In this document: positions 52,572 to 60,539 of the stretch, in pieces
Layout of the letters: each line of letters opens with the position of its first letter
How positions within the stretch are numbered: position 1 is the first letter of the stretch
Assembly: GCF_003001935.1 (NCBI RefSeq)
Contig: NZ_PVNG01000001.1
Span: forward strand, 1 to 64,000
Length of the DNA stretch: 64,000 bases
Direction: 5' to 3'
Source: Nonomuraea fuscirosea
GTDB lineage: Bacteria; Actinomycetota; Actinomycetes; Streptosporangiales; Streptosporangiaceae
Translations under genes and position numbers: made by a program
The notes under the pieces: model-generated
The model's database searches: none
Told to the model about the DNA's origin: nothing
What the model saw: only the letters and a program-made list of their open reading frames with translations

Positions 52572-53027
52572 GTGAACGCACATCCTGCCGAGGTCGGCGC
52601 CCTGGCTCCGGATTTCGAGCTGCAGGACCAGCACGGCACCCCGGTGAGCCTGTCTCAGTTCCGGGGCGAAAACGTCGTGCTGGTCTTCTACCCGCTCGCA
52701 TTCAGCGGGATCTGCCACGGTGAGCTGTCCGCCCTGCGCGATCAGCCGATCGCCGGGGCGCGGGTGCTCACCGTGTCGGTCGACTCCGTCTTCACGCATC
52801 GTGCCTGGGCGGATCGCGAGGGTTACACCTTCGCGCTGCTCTCCGATTTCTGGCCACACGGACAGGTCGCGCGGGCGTACGGTGTGTTCGATGAGGCGAA
52901 GGGGCTCGCTCGCCGGGGGACCTTCATCATCGACGGCGAGGGCGTGATCCGGTGGTCGGTGGTCAATCCGATCTCCGCGGCACGTGACGTCGCCGACTAC
53001 ATCAAGGCACTCGCCGACATTTCTTGA
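52572..53027 (+). CDS. Peroxiredoxin (AhpE-like)
   Basis: 151 residues. The peroxidatic Cys is in YPLAFSGICHGELSALR; the opening VGALAPDFELQDQHGTPVSLSQFRG and GVARRGTFIIDGEG-like end (LARRGTFIIDGEGVIRW) match AhpE/Bcp-type enzymes that reduce H2O2 and organic peroxides. No second resolving Cys is seen near the C-terminus, so it is probably a 1-Cys enzyme. GTG 52572 is preferred because CAGGAT 7 nt upstream would make it leaderless; ATG 52563 is the alternative. Confidence 0.88.
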   Translation: MNAHPAEVGALAPDFELQDQHGTPVSLSQFRGENVVLVFYPLAFSGICHGELSALRDQPIAGARVLTVSVDSVFTHRAWADREGYTFALLSDFWPHGQVARAYGVFDEAKGLARRGTFIIDGEGVIRWSVVNPISAARDVADYIKALADIS

Positions 53028-53041
53028 CCTCGGAGGGAAGG

Positions 53042-53359
53042 ATGCCCTGCTACCGCTGCGGGGCCAGGCAGACGGACCCGGTGCGCGGCGCCAGCCCGTG
53101 GCAGCGCGGGGTGCGCCACGAGTCTCAGGTGCTGATCTGCCCGGACTGTCAACGGCTGCACGACCTCGACCTCGACACCTGCTCCACGTGCGGGTCCACG
53201 GCGCTCATCTGCCGGCTGGGAGAGGTGGAATGCCGCTCCTGCGGGGCGGTGCGGATGGCGCGCTCCTCGGAAACCCTCGGTCCTGCTCCGGTGACGGCGC
53301 CGCCAGGGCTCTCGGCGGAGGTCGAGGCGGCGCTCAACAGGGTCCTGGGACGGGCCTAG
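53042..53359 (+). CDS. Four-CxxC zinc-ribbon protein
   Basis: 105 residues. CYRCG, CPDC, CSTCG and CRSCG pairs would bind two zinc ions, followed by a helical tail (SAEVEAALNRVLGRA). ATG 53042 overlaps GGAGGGAAGG, a strong ribosome binding site. It starts 14 bp after the peroxiredoxin stop, so the two are probably co-transcribed; a redox-linked zinc role is a guess. Confidence 0.75.
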   Translation: MPCYRCGARQTDPVRGASPWQRGVRHESQVLICPDCQRLHDLDLDTCSTCGSTALICRLGEVECRSCGAVRMARSSETLGPAPVTAPPGLSAEVEAALNRVLGRA

Positions 53360-53663
53360 AGGCCCTGCGACCCACTTCCGGCCGCTGCCTGCCTCACGCG
53401 GGCCGTGCGGCGCTGTGAGGGCGACTGGGGGCATGTGCGTATGGGAGCCCGCGACAGGGGGAGACGTACAAGCAGGCTTCCGGATCCCCGCACGCACGGA
53501 GACCTGGGGTCCACCTGCGTGCATCCGGGACGCGAACCCGCGCACGGGCACCCGGAACATGCACCCTGAACCCTGCCGGGGACCTCATAACGCTGAACCT
53601 GGACGTGAACCCAGCCACCACCCTTTCCCGGACATTTACTGAGCTGCGCTATCGTCGTCTTCC
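53360..53663. other. Intergenic, no gene recognised
   Basis: About 300 bp between the zinc-ribbon gene and the ROK kinase gene. Frames on the minus strand lack recognisable domains. Expected to hold the ROK gene promoter. Confidence 0.5.
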
Positions 53664-54614
53664 GTGTCCGCAATGAGTTCGTTCGTCGTCGCGCTCGACG
53701 TCGGTGGCACGTCCATGAAGGGCGGCCTGGTCAGCGAGTCCGGCGCGGTGCTGCTGAGCGAGCGGCGCCCCACCCCCCGGACGGAGGGCCCTGAGGCGGT
53801 CGTCACCGCCATCTCCGACTTCATCGGCCACCTCGCCGACTCGGGCGACGGCATCCCGGCCGGCGTCGGGCTGGCCGTGCCCGGCCTGGTGTCGGAGAAC
53901 GCCGCCCTGTACGCGGCCAACCTGGGCTGGCGCGACGTCCCAGCCACCGACTTCACCGCCCTGGACATCCCGGTGATGCTCGGCCACGACGTACGCACGG
54001 GCGGACTCGCGGAAAGCATCCTCGGCGCGGGCCGCGGCCTGTCCGACTTCCTCTTCCTGCCCATCGGAACGGGCATCGCCGGCGCCACGATCATCAACGG
54101 CGAACCGTACGGCGGCTCCTCGGGCTGGGCCGGCGAAATCGGCCACACCCCGGTCTTCCCGGACGGGGAAGAGTGCGCGTGCGGCCAGTTCGGCTGTCTG
54201 GAGACGTACGCGTCGGCGGCCTCGGTAGGACGCCGCTACAGCCAGCGAGCCGGCCTGGAGGGCGTGAAGGCCGAAGAGGTGGTCTCCTCGGACGACCCGA
54301 TCGCCATAGAGGTCTGGGACGAGGCCGTGGAGGCCCTGTCGCTGGCGCTGGCCACGTACACACTGCTGCTGGACCCGTCGGTCATCGTCCTCGGCGGCGG
54401 CCTCGCCGAAGCCGGCCCGGCCCTCTTCGACCCGGTACGCACCCGCCTGATCAAACGCCTCGCCTTCCGCGACGCACCCCCGCTGATCCCCGCCGCCCTC
54501 GGGGTGGACGCCGGCATGCTAGGAGCGGCCCTCCTGGGCTGGCGCGCCGCGGGACGGCCTGAGCTGGGACCCGGCTGGGTCGTGGATGTGCGGTCGAGGC
54601 CGTTGGTGTCGTAA
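53664..54614 (+). CDS. ROK family sugar kinase (glucokinase-like)
   Basis: 316 residues (GTG 53664; ATG 53673 is an alternative). ATP-binding VVALDVGGTSMKGGLV, catalytic Asp in MLGHDVRTGGLAE, the substrate loop AGEIGHTPVF and the ROK zinc motif CACGQFGCLETYAS are all intact. No N-terminal helix-turn-helix, so it is a kinase rather than a ROK repressor. It probably phosphorylates glucose or a related hexose; the exact sugar is not certain. Confidence 0.9.
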   Translation: MSAMSSFVVALDVGGTSMKGGLVSESGAVLLSERRPTPRTEGPEAVVTAISDFIGHLADSGDGIPAGVGLAVPGLVSENAALYAANLGWRDVPATDFTALDIPVMLGHDVRTGGLAESILGAGRGLSDFLFLPIGTGIAGATIINGEPYGGSSGWAGEIGHTPVFPDGEECACGQFGCLETYASAASVGRRYSQRAGLEGVKAEEVVSSDDPIAIEVWDEAVEALSLALATYTLLLDPSVIVLGGGLAEAGPALFDPVRTRLIKRLAFRDAPPLIPAALGVDAGMLGAALLGWRAAGRPELGPGWVVDVRSRPLVS

Positions 54615-54631
54615 GGTGTAGTGCCGATCAG

Positions 54632-54703
54632 GGGCGGTTAGCTCAGCGGTAGAGCACTCGCCTTACAAGCGAGGGGTCACTGGTTCGAACCCAGTACCGC
54701 CCA
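54632..54703 (+). tRNA. tRNA-Val (anticodon TAC)
   Basis: 72 nt. Acceptor stem GGGCGGT / ACCGCCC, D-arm GCTCAGCGGTAGAGC, anticodon stem-loop CTCGC-CTTACAA-GCGAG with TAC, T-arm CTGGTTCGAACCCAG, discriminator A. Reads GTA valine codons. It is followed by an AC-rich end (CC after the A), so CCA may be only partly encoded. Confidence 0.96.
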
Positions 54704-54715
54704 CCTGCGACATCA

Positions 54716-54743
54716 GCCCCGTCTCCGATCATGGAAACGGGGC
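54716..54743 (+). terminator. Hairpin terminator after tRNA-Val
   Basis: GCCCCGT pairs with ACGGGGC, with an inner TCC/GGA; 13 bp after the tRNA end. Confidence 0.65.
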
Positions 54744-55660
54744 TTCGTGCCGTCGATGTGCCATAAGTCGACGCGGGCGATCATGGGCGACCTCTCGGCT
54801 TGAGCGTCGGGGCTTTCACGATCCTGCTACCTGCCTCCGGCGTGCTGCGCCGGTAGATCAGCGCGTCCGTCCAGAACAGCCCCGCGGCCGGCTCGCCGGC
54901 CTGTGGGTGGGACGACGGCATACGGGCGGGCCAGTGCGCGCCCCTTGTGGCGCTGAAACCACAAGATCTAACCTTTGGGTTGTTGGAGTTGGTCTGAGAG
55001 CCTTCAGTGCCCGCAACTCAGGGAGGGTGGGTATGGAACCGCTCCCGGATACGTCTCGGAGCATCAGAATCCCGTGATCCCACCCTCCTTATCCATCATC
55101 GTCGAGGTCGAGACAACCGTCGGCATCGCGTCCAACGGTCAGACCTACGTGTGCCGCGACGGTCACCGCCGGTGCTGGCCGGGACCATGACACACCCGCC
55201 CGTGCGCTGTGCCGCGCTCTCGCGCAGTGAGGCGTCACGCTGGAGGTCGCCCTTGTGGGCGGAAACCAGGCCCGGGGCCTGCGTCATCATCACCGTCGGC
55301 GACGTCGCCGAGCTCGTCACACCGTTGCGCCCGGCCACGGCGCTGCTGAATGTGCCCGCATGTGCCCGCGGCTCGGATCGCCCAGCCGGCCGGGCTGCCC
55401 GCCGGCGAACTGCGCGGCCGGCGCTGCAGCGTTGAGCGGCTGGCAGAGGACGACGCTGGCGGACTCCGCCTGCTGGACGATCCCCGAGTCTTGTCAGCGG
55501 CCGGTTCAAGTTCTGCGCGTCGATTGGCCATGGTGTGATCGTCCGCGGGCTGATGGAACGCGATCTTCGTCTCCAGCTTCCTCGCGGCTGCAACTTTCTC
55601 CAGGCCCGCCGGATCATCATGCGCGGCGCTGTAGTGGGGCTCACAGCCGATCCCGCGCCC
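54744..55660. other. Poorly coding region after tRNA-Val
   Basis: About 900 bp with short frames on both strands, none with recognisable domains or the codon bias of neighbouring genes. No integrase or repeat of the tRNA 3' end is seen. It may be remnant accessory DNA. Confidence 0.5.
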
Positions 55661-56206
55661 TTAGCGGGGGTGGCGAGGATCGGACCTCGTGGTCGCAACC
55701 CAATAGCGACGTTTCTGCTCGGTGACGTCCAGCAACTGGCCGCCGTTGGCTTCGATGACTCGTTGGGAGGCGATGTTGGTCCTGTCGCACATGACCAAAG
55801 CCTCGGAGATGCCCAGGGACCGGGCGATCGGCAGCGCTGCGGCGAGCATGGCCGTCGCGTGGCCCTGGCGGCGTGCGCTGGGGCGGACGTCATAGCCGAT
55901 GTGGCCGCCGAACCGCTCCAACACCGGCGTGAGCCGGTGCCGGATGGCCAGTCTGCCCAGGAATCGCTCGCCGTCGACCCACCACAGGGTGGTCATCGGC
56001 ACGAATCCGGGGCGCGTACCCGATGGGTTCCGCTCGTCGACCACGCGCGCGGTGTACGCCTCGAAGGCCGCCGGGTCCACCAGGGCCTTCGGGTCGACGT
56101 CGTCGACGAACCAGGGAACCGGATAGTCCTGGTCGGCACGGAACTCGGCCACCGCGGCCAGGAACGACGTCAGCAATGTGCTGCTCGGGTCGATGAACTC
56201 CGGCAT
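55661..56206 (-). CDS. GNAT family N-acetyltransferase
   Basis: 181 residues. Acetyl-CoA-binding motif A is GGHIGYDVRPSARRQGHATAML, followed by ALVMCDRTNIASQRVIEANGGQLLD (motif B); the N-terminal half RPGFVPMTTLWWVDGERFLGRLAIRHRLTP forms the beta sheet. These blocks match the actinobacterial subgroup of small-molecule/aminoglycoside-like acetyltransferases, with unknown substrates. ATG 56206 begins MPEFIDPSS. Isolated between non-coding stretches. Confidence 0.88.
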   Translation of the reverse strand: MPEFIDPSSTLLTSFLAAVAEFRADQDYPVPWFVDDVDPKALVDPAAFEAYTARVVDERNPSGTRPGFVPMTTLWWVDGERFLGRLAIRHRLTPVLERFGGHIGYDVRPSARRQGHATAMLAAALPIARSLGISEALVMCDRTNIASQRVIEANGGQLLDVTEQKRRYWVATTRSDPRHPR

Positions 56207-56263
56207 GGCGCCATGATGCCCACGAGAGTGGGTGACGCCAAGACATTGTCGCTGCCCCGGTCA

Positions 56264-56801
56264 TCACCTGGCGACGTATGCGTCCAGAAGCTTCGTGGCT
56301 CCCTGCGGCTCGCAGGTCCTCGCCTTCTGGTCACTCCGAGAGCTTCCGGTAGGTCGTCGGCCGTCCCTGCCTCCTAGTTGCTCGACGAGCCTTCTCGATC
56401 TCAGTTCGCGGAGTGCCTTTCGAATGTTGGGTGCGGGCAGGTGTAGTTCTTGCTTCAGTTCCGCGACGGTGCAGGTGCCGGTGGCTAAACCGGATGGCGG
56501 CGTCGATGTAGTGCGCGGGGGGAAGTCCGGCCTCGGCCAGCGCATCGCTGACGATTGGGATGCCGGTCGCCAACGCCTCGACCACTCGCGCGCCTGTTCC
56601 CGGTGTGCGGGCGTGTTGGCGGATCGCGATAAGCCGCGCGTTACGAGCGGAGGTGACGGCATCCCGGCCGAGCCGATCGACCGTCGCGCCGTAGGTGGGA
56701 GCGGTAGCAGCTGCCGTTGTCGGCGGGACCCGGCGTACGGTGATGCGGCAGGCGGTGAAGCACGGTGTAGCGGCCGATCGAACGTGGTCAGGGGCGGTCA
56801 C
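56264..56801 (-). pseudogene. Frameshifted winged-helix protein remnant
   Basis: Two overlapping frames share one gene's worth of signal. Frame A reads ARVVEALATGIPIVSDALAEAG and HYIDAAIR, then degenerates; frame B continues TVAELKQELHLPAPNIRKALRE and LRSRRLVEQLGG, a typical winged helix; frame A resumes with RQGRPTTYRKLSE and a stop. Two compensating shifts (near 56495 and 56360) would restore a continuous protein of about 155 residues. The N-terminus is uncertain. Confidence 0.5.
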
Positions 56802-56895
56802 AGGTTGAAGGCGTCTTTCTCATTCCGGCCCGCCGAGCAGCGCGTCTGATCTTCGTTCTTGCGCTTTGGTCTGGTAGCTGGCACGGTGCCGGGCT

Positions 56896-57084
56896 GTGGG
56901 GAGGAGACGCTATGTCGCCAGGGGTGTTTCCGGTGGATACCGGATCTGGGACAACAAGGTGCGCCGCTGGTGGGGTGACCTCTACGAGTTGTGCCCTGAC
57001 GACCTGCTCGACGAGCTGAACGGCGCACGGGATCCCGGCAGGCTCACGACGCTGCTCAAACGCCACAGGGCGGAGAAGCGGTAG
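56896..57084 (+). CDS. Small conserved-looking hypothetical protein
   Basis: 62 residues. GYRIWDNKVRRWWGDLYELCPDDLLDELNGARDP is rich in Trp and charged residues and has the look of a real, compact helical protein; no family named. The GTG 56896 start is weak; the strong GAGGAG just after it would serve an ATG at 56912 in another frame, so the 5' end may be damaged. Confidence 0.5.
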   Translation: MGRRRYVARGVSGGYRIWDNKVRRWWGDLYELCPDDLLDELNGARDPGRLTTLLKRHRAEKR

Positions 57085-57131
57085 CCGAAGGGCGGGGGCA
57101 TGCGGAAGAGCGTTCGGATGCGGCAGGAGGC

Positions 57132-57559
57132 GTGGTGCGGGTCGTGTGGGTGGTGGTGGCGGCGTTGGTGGTCATTCCGCTGGTCGGGTTGTTTGTGCTG
57201 GTAATGAATCCGGTGTGGCGTGATGACGCCCGGCTGGAGGCCTTTTACGAGCGGGTGGCCGCCTATCCGCTTCCGCCTGGTAGTCGGGAAGCGTTTCTTC
57301 AGGATCGCGATGTGACCTTTGGGAAGAACCTGGTGGGGGGCAGCGGCTCCTATTGCGACTATCGGGTTCGTATCACGCTGGAGACCTCGCTCTCGCCGGA
57401 GGAATTCCGTCGCCATTATGCGGGTGCCGCGATTGCTGGGCCGAGCATAAGGCGATGATCTCGGTGTATTTCGCAGAGGTGAACTCTGCTGGTGGGCGCC
57501 GGGTCATCGTTGAGGCGTATGACTCTCACAATTGGGACTGGGACTGGCGCTGCTATTGA
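57132..57559 (+). pseudogene. Membrane-anchored hypothetical protein with apparent frameshift
   Basis: Frame 1 (GTG 57132 or 57135, preceded by AGGAGG) encodes an N-terminal membrane helix (VVWVVVAALVVIPLVGLFVLVM) and a soluble region with YPLPPGSREAFLQDRDVTFG and YCDYRVRITLETSLSPEEFRRHY, then stops at 57458. A second frame carries on as AEHKAMISVYFAEVNSAGGRR and ends WDWDWRCY at 57559. One indel near 57435-57445 separates them. Function unknown. Confidence 0.55.
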
Positions 57560-57624
57560 CATCGGCACGCGGCAGAGGAGTCTGCGTCACGAGTGCGCGG
57601 GTATCCGCAGGTCGAGGGCGGTTT

Positions 57625-57716
57625 GTGAGCGGTTTGCCGCACCTTCCGTGAGCAGTCTGCCGCTGCTTGCGTGAGCGGTTTGCCGCACCTGGTGTGAGCG
57701 TTCTGCCGTCCGTGTT
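57625..57716. repeat. Four tandem 23-bp repeats
   Basis: Units start at 57625, 57648, 57671 and 57694, consensus beginning GTGAGCGGTTTGCCGCAC; units 2 and 4 are diverged. Located downstream of the LysR-like gene on the minus strand. Confidence 0.85.
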
Positions 57717-57773
57717 GTGGTGTTCTGTTGCTCGGTGGTCTGCGCCGGTGGTCGTCGCGGGGGGGGGAGTGGG

Positions 57774-58502
57774 TCAGCGGCCCTGGCGGCCCTTGCGGTT
57801 GTGGCGAGGGGGTGGGGTGCGGCGGGGGGTGGGCTTGCGGGTGGTCTGTTGGGGTTTGGGGGTTTTGGTTTTGGTCTTGGGGGTGGGTTGGGTGCGGCCT
57901 CGGGAGCTGTTGGAGGTGCGGCCGCGGACTATGCCGATGAAATCCTCTACCTGGTCGGTGGTGGCTTCTGCGGGCCAGGCCAGGGCTATCTGGGATTGGG
58001 GGGCGTCCTGGACGGGGCGGTATGTGAGGTCGCGGCGGTGGTGGAGGCGGGCCAGGGATTGGGGGACCAGGAGGAGGCCGGTGCCGGAGGCCACGAGCTC
58101 GATGGCGTTGGCTGTGGTGGGTGGGCGGGTGAAGGCGGGGTTGCCTGGGAACGACGGCCATTCCAGGGTGTCGTCCAGGGGGTGGAAGATGTCTTCGTCG
58201 GCCAGGTCGGCGAGGGTGAGCTCGTCTACGGCGGCTATCGCGTGGTCCTTGGGGACGACGACCACCGTGGTCTCCACGTACAGGGGGATGACGCTCAGGC
58301 CGTCGCGGTCGATCGGGAGGCGGACGAAGGCGGCGTCGGCTGCACCCTCGCGCAGGAGGGGCACCAGGTCGGCGGCGGGGACCGTGGTGAGGGTGAGGGG
58401 GATGTCGGGTATCCGCTCGGTCCAGACGTTGACCCATTTCGCGGGGGTCACCCCGGGCGCATAAGCCAGGCGGAACTCGGTGCCGGTCTCCCCATCAGTC
58501 AT
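57774..58502 (-). CDS. LysR-type substrate-binding domain protein lacking the DNA-binding domain
   Basis: 242 residues. From residue 8 it reads like the effector domain of LysR regulators: EFRLAYAPGVTPAKWVNVW, LLREGAADAAFVRLPIDRDGL, PLYVETTVVVVPKDHAIAA, ELVASGTGLLLVPQSLARL. There is no N-terminal helix-turn-helix; instead the C-terminal 70 residues are Pro/Lys/Arg/Thr-rich and disordered, and may bind nucleic acid non-specifically. It is divergent from the DUF5997 gene, a pairing I recall in streptomycetes. A leaderless start at ATG 58502 is suggested by TACCCT 6 nt upstream. Confidence 0.85.
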   Translation of the reverse strand: MTDGETGTEFRLAYAPGVTPAKWVNVWTERIPDIPLTLTTVPAADLVPLLREGAADAAFVRLPIDRDGLSVIPLYVETTVVVVPKDHAIAAVDELTLADLADEDIFHPLDDTLEWPSFPGNPAFTRPPTTANAIELVASGTGLLLVPQSLARLHHRRDLTYRPVQDAPQSQIALAWPAEATTDQVEDFIGIVRGRTSNSSRGRTQPTPKTKTKTPKPQQTTRKPTPRRTPPPRHNRKGRQGR

Positions 58503-58508
58503 GGGGTC

Positions 58509-58514
58509 AGGGTA
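58509..58514 (-). promoter_or_regulatory. Likely -10 box, leaderless LysR-like gene
   Basis: TACCCT (minus strand) ends 6 nt before ATG 58502. Confidence 0.5.
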
Positions 58515-58543
58515 TCGATGTCATGAAACCCGTTCTGACTGGC

Positions 58544-58549
58544 TACCCT
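58544..58549 (+). promoter_or_regulatory. Likely -10 box, leaderless DUF5997 gene
   Basis: TACCCT ends 7 nt before ATG 58557; the same hexamer serves the divergent gene. Confidence 0.5.
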
Positions 58550-58556
58550 CGACGCC

Positions 58557-58928
58557 ATGACCTCGTCCAAGCCGAAGACCGTCCAGACGATGAAGCCCGA
58601 GACCGCGGCCAAGAAGCTGGGGGTGCTGCTGGCCGCCACTCCCGAGGAGTTCCGGGCGGGTGTCGTCTCCAGGGACGAGCTGAACGCGTTGCAGTCGGCG
58701 CCGCCCGCCTGGCTCGCCGACCTGCGCCGCAACGGCCCGCACCCCAAGCAGGTCGTCGCCGCGAAGCTGGGTGTCTCCATCTCCGGCCTGGCCAGGGGTG
58801 GAATCACCGAGCCGCTCACCACCGCCGAGATCGAGCAGTTGAAGGCGGAGCAGCCGGAGTGGCTGGAGCGTGAGCGGGGCATCCAGGCCGAGGCCCGCAA
58901 GGAAGCCGCCCGCCTCAAGCAGCGCTAG
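58557..58928 (+). CDS. DUF5997 family protein
   Basis: 123 residues. MKPETAAKKLGVLLAATPEEFR, LNALQSAPPAWLADLRRNGPHPKQVVAAKLGVSISGLARGG and LTTAEIEQLKAEQPEWLERERGIQAEARKEAARLK are family-typical. The middle PHPKQVVAAKLGVSISGLARG resembles a helix-turn-helix, so DNA binding is possible. Together with the divergent HTH-less LysR effector domain it could form a split regulator; inference only. Confidence 0.88.
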   Translation: MTSSKPKTVQTMKPETAAKKLGVLLAATPEEFRAGVVSRDELNALQSAPPAWLADLRRNGPHPKQVVAAKLGVSISGLARGGITEPLTTAEIEQLKAEQPEWLERERGIQAEARKEAARLKQR

Positions 58929-59071
58929 GTCTGTCTTCCCTGGGTCTGCCCTGGGTCTGCGCAAGGTCTTCCCGGTGGTGGGATCGCTGTCGAGGGCGGG
59001 GGCTGTTCGACGGTGCGGGGCGCGGGATCGTTCCCCGGAGTCGCCCCGTTTCGCCGGCGGTGCCGCCGGGC

Positions 59072-59794
59072 TCAGGCGTGTGGATGCACGGTGAGGAACG
59101 GGCCGTGGGTCTGAGTGCCGTCCGGCTTCGACCAGGCGCCGGAGACGTGGCCGGTCGCTTCCGGTGGGAGAGGGGTGGCGGCGTGGAGGACGCGGTGCAG
59201 GCGGAGGGTTGTGCCGGGTGGGCCGGGGAGGATGGTGCCCTCCGCGTCGTCCGTGGTGCCGCTCGCCGAGGCCTGTGTTGAGGTGCTGTTCGCCGGGGTC
59301 TGTGCTGTGGTGGCGCTCGCCTGGGCTTCTGTGGTGGGGTCGCTCGGCTGAGCTGCTGTCGAGGTGGCGGTGTATGAGCGGGTGATGTGGGGGGCGGGGG
59401 CGTCGGTGGTGTTCTGGTCCTGGGGTTGGGCGCGGCCTTCGACCAGGGCCGTCAGTTCGGCGATCAGCACGGGGTCGTGGCAGCCGTCGTAGATCCAGCG
59501 CCGGCCCAGCACCCCGTGCTCGGCGGTGCCGATGAGCGCGTGGCCTGCCTCGTCGAGCGGAGCCCCGCGGTACGTGAGCGGCACCAGGTACGCCGTCGCC
59601 CGCCCGTCCGAGACGTCGTTGACCACCATGAACTCGATGCCGACCGCGCCCTCGGGGTCGTCCAGCCGGAAGCCGCCGCCCTTGGCCAGCTCGGGGCCGG
59701 CCGGGCCGCCGCGGTACCACGGCCGGGTGGGGAGCCAGGTGGTGAGCAGCTCCAGCTTGGTCGGGGTGAGGGTCGTGTGGTGGATGACGGCCAT
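59072..59794 (-). CDS. Maltokinase N-terminal cap-like domain protein
   Basis: 240 residues. The first ~120 residues (AVIHHTTLTPTKLELLTTWLPTRPWYRGG, GGFRLDDPEGAVGIEFMVVND, YLVPLTYRGAPLDEAGHALIGTAEHGVLGRRWIYDGCHDPV) match the cap domain that precedes the kinase in maltokinase Pep2/Mak. The kinase domain is absent; a Thr/Ser/Ala-rich linker (about 125-175) leads to a short C-terminal segment LHRVLHAATPLPPEATGHV. Stand-alone cap proteins occur in actinomycetes with unknown function. ATG 59794. Confidence 0.85.
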   Translation of the reverse strand: MAVIHHTTLTPTKLELLTTWLPTRPWYRGGPAGPELAKGGGFRLDDPEGAVGIEFMVVNDVSDGRATAYLVPLTYRGAPLDEAGHALIGTAEHGVLGRRWIYDGCHDPVLIAELTALVEGRAQPQDQNTTDAPAPHITRSYTATSTAAQPSDPTTEAQASATTAQTPANSTSTQASASGTTDDAEGTILPGPPGTTLRLHRVLHAATPLPPEATGHVSGAWSKPDGTQTHGPFLTVHPHA

Positions 59795-59890
59795 GCTGGA
59801 GGTCGCTTTCGTCGTGCGGGTAGGGACCTCCGGATTGTACGGATAGTACGGATGGAGGGGGCGGCGGGGGCAGATCGGGACAGGGCGGGC

Positions 59891-59982
59891 GTCAGGTCGT
59901 GACAGGAACGGGTGTCAGGTCGTGACCGGGGCGGGCGTCAGGTCGTGACGAGGGCCGGCGTCAGGTTGTGACGGGAGCGCCG
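59891..59982. repeat. Four tandem 23-bp repeats at the end of the GH28 remnant
   Basis: Units start at 59891, 59914, 59937 and 59960, consensus GTCAGGTCGTGACNGGNNCGG with GTCA...TGAC symmetry. The fourth contains the stop codon of the GH28 remnant, so the array seems to have grown from that 3' end. Confidence 0.88.
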
Positions 59983-60418
59983 TTGGCGGTGACGTTTTTG
60001 AGGACGAGGTTCTCGGGTTGAACCCGTGCCCAGGCCCCTCGAACCTGGTCGGGACCAGCGGCAGGTACGCCTTCGGGTCGGTGCTGAACAGCAGCGTGGC
60101 CCCGGCGGTGACGTGCGGGTCCACGTTGCTCAGCGGGTGGACGGCACCGGTGCGGAAGCGTCCCTCCGGCACGTCCACGTGGCTGCCGCCCGCCTGGTGG
60201 CAGGCTCTGATCGCGGTACGGATGGCCGCCGTGCAGTCCGTCACCCCGTCCCCGACGGCGCCGTAGCTCCTGATGTCGAAACGACGGTGGGGGAACTTCG
60301 GGCCTCGTACGTGGGCGGCTATCCGGTTGGCGCGGGCCCAGGGGTCGGGAGTGATGGCTGGTGCGGCCCCAGTGAAGAGGAGCGGAGTGGCGAAGGCGGA
60401 GGCGGCCACGGTGCGCAT
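59961..60418 (-). pseudogene. Glycoside hydrolase family 28 (polygalacturonase-like) gene with internal deletion
   Basis: The start encodes a hydrophobic signal segment and FDIRSYGAVGDGVTDCTAAIRTAI, HVDVPEGRFRTGAVHPLSNV, TAGATLLFSTDPKAYLPLVPTRFEG, the N-terminal part of a pectin-lyase-fold GH28 enzyme. After about 140 residues it jumps, in another frame, to QPENLVLKNVTANGAPVTT and a stop (59961), the typical last strand of the same family. About two thirds of the gene including the catalytic aspartates is gone. In-frame codons upstream of ATG 60418 read ISRRDAM, a twin-arginine motif, with no start codon within 20 codons, so the 5' end is damaged too. Confidence 0.8.
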
Positions 60419-60539
60419 GGCGTCACGGCGACTGATCCCGGGTGCCCAGAATGGAGGCGGCTCCTGCTGGAGGAGGTGGGTGCGAAGGCGGGTCGGGTGT
60501 GGAGGGGTCGGACACGAAGGGCGGGAACGCCCGCCGCCG

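Noticed and set aside
54632..54703. Integrated element bounded by a duplicated tRNA-Val 3' end
   Set aside because: No second copy of the tRNA end and no integrase seen in the window.
55007..55435. Frames after tRNA-Val as genes
   Set aside because: No ribosome binding site, no recognisable domain, atypical residue composition, and overlapping frames of similar quality on both strands.
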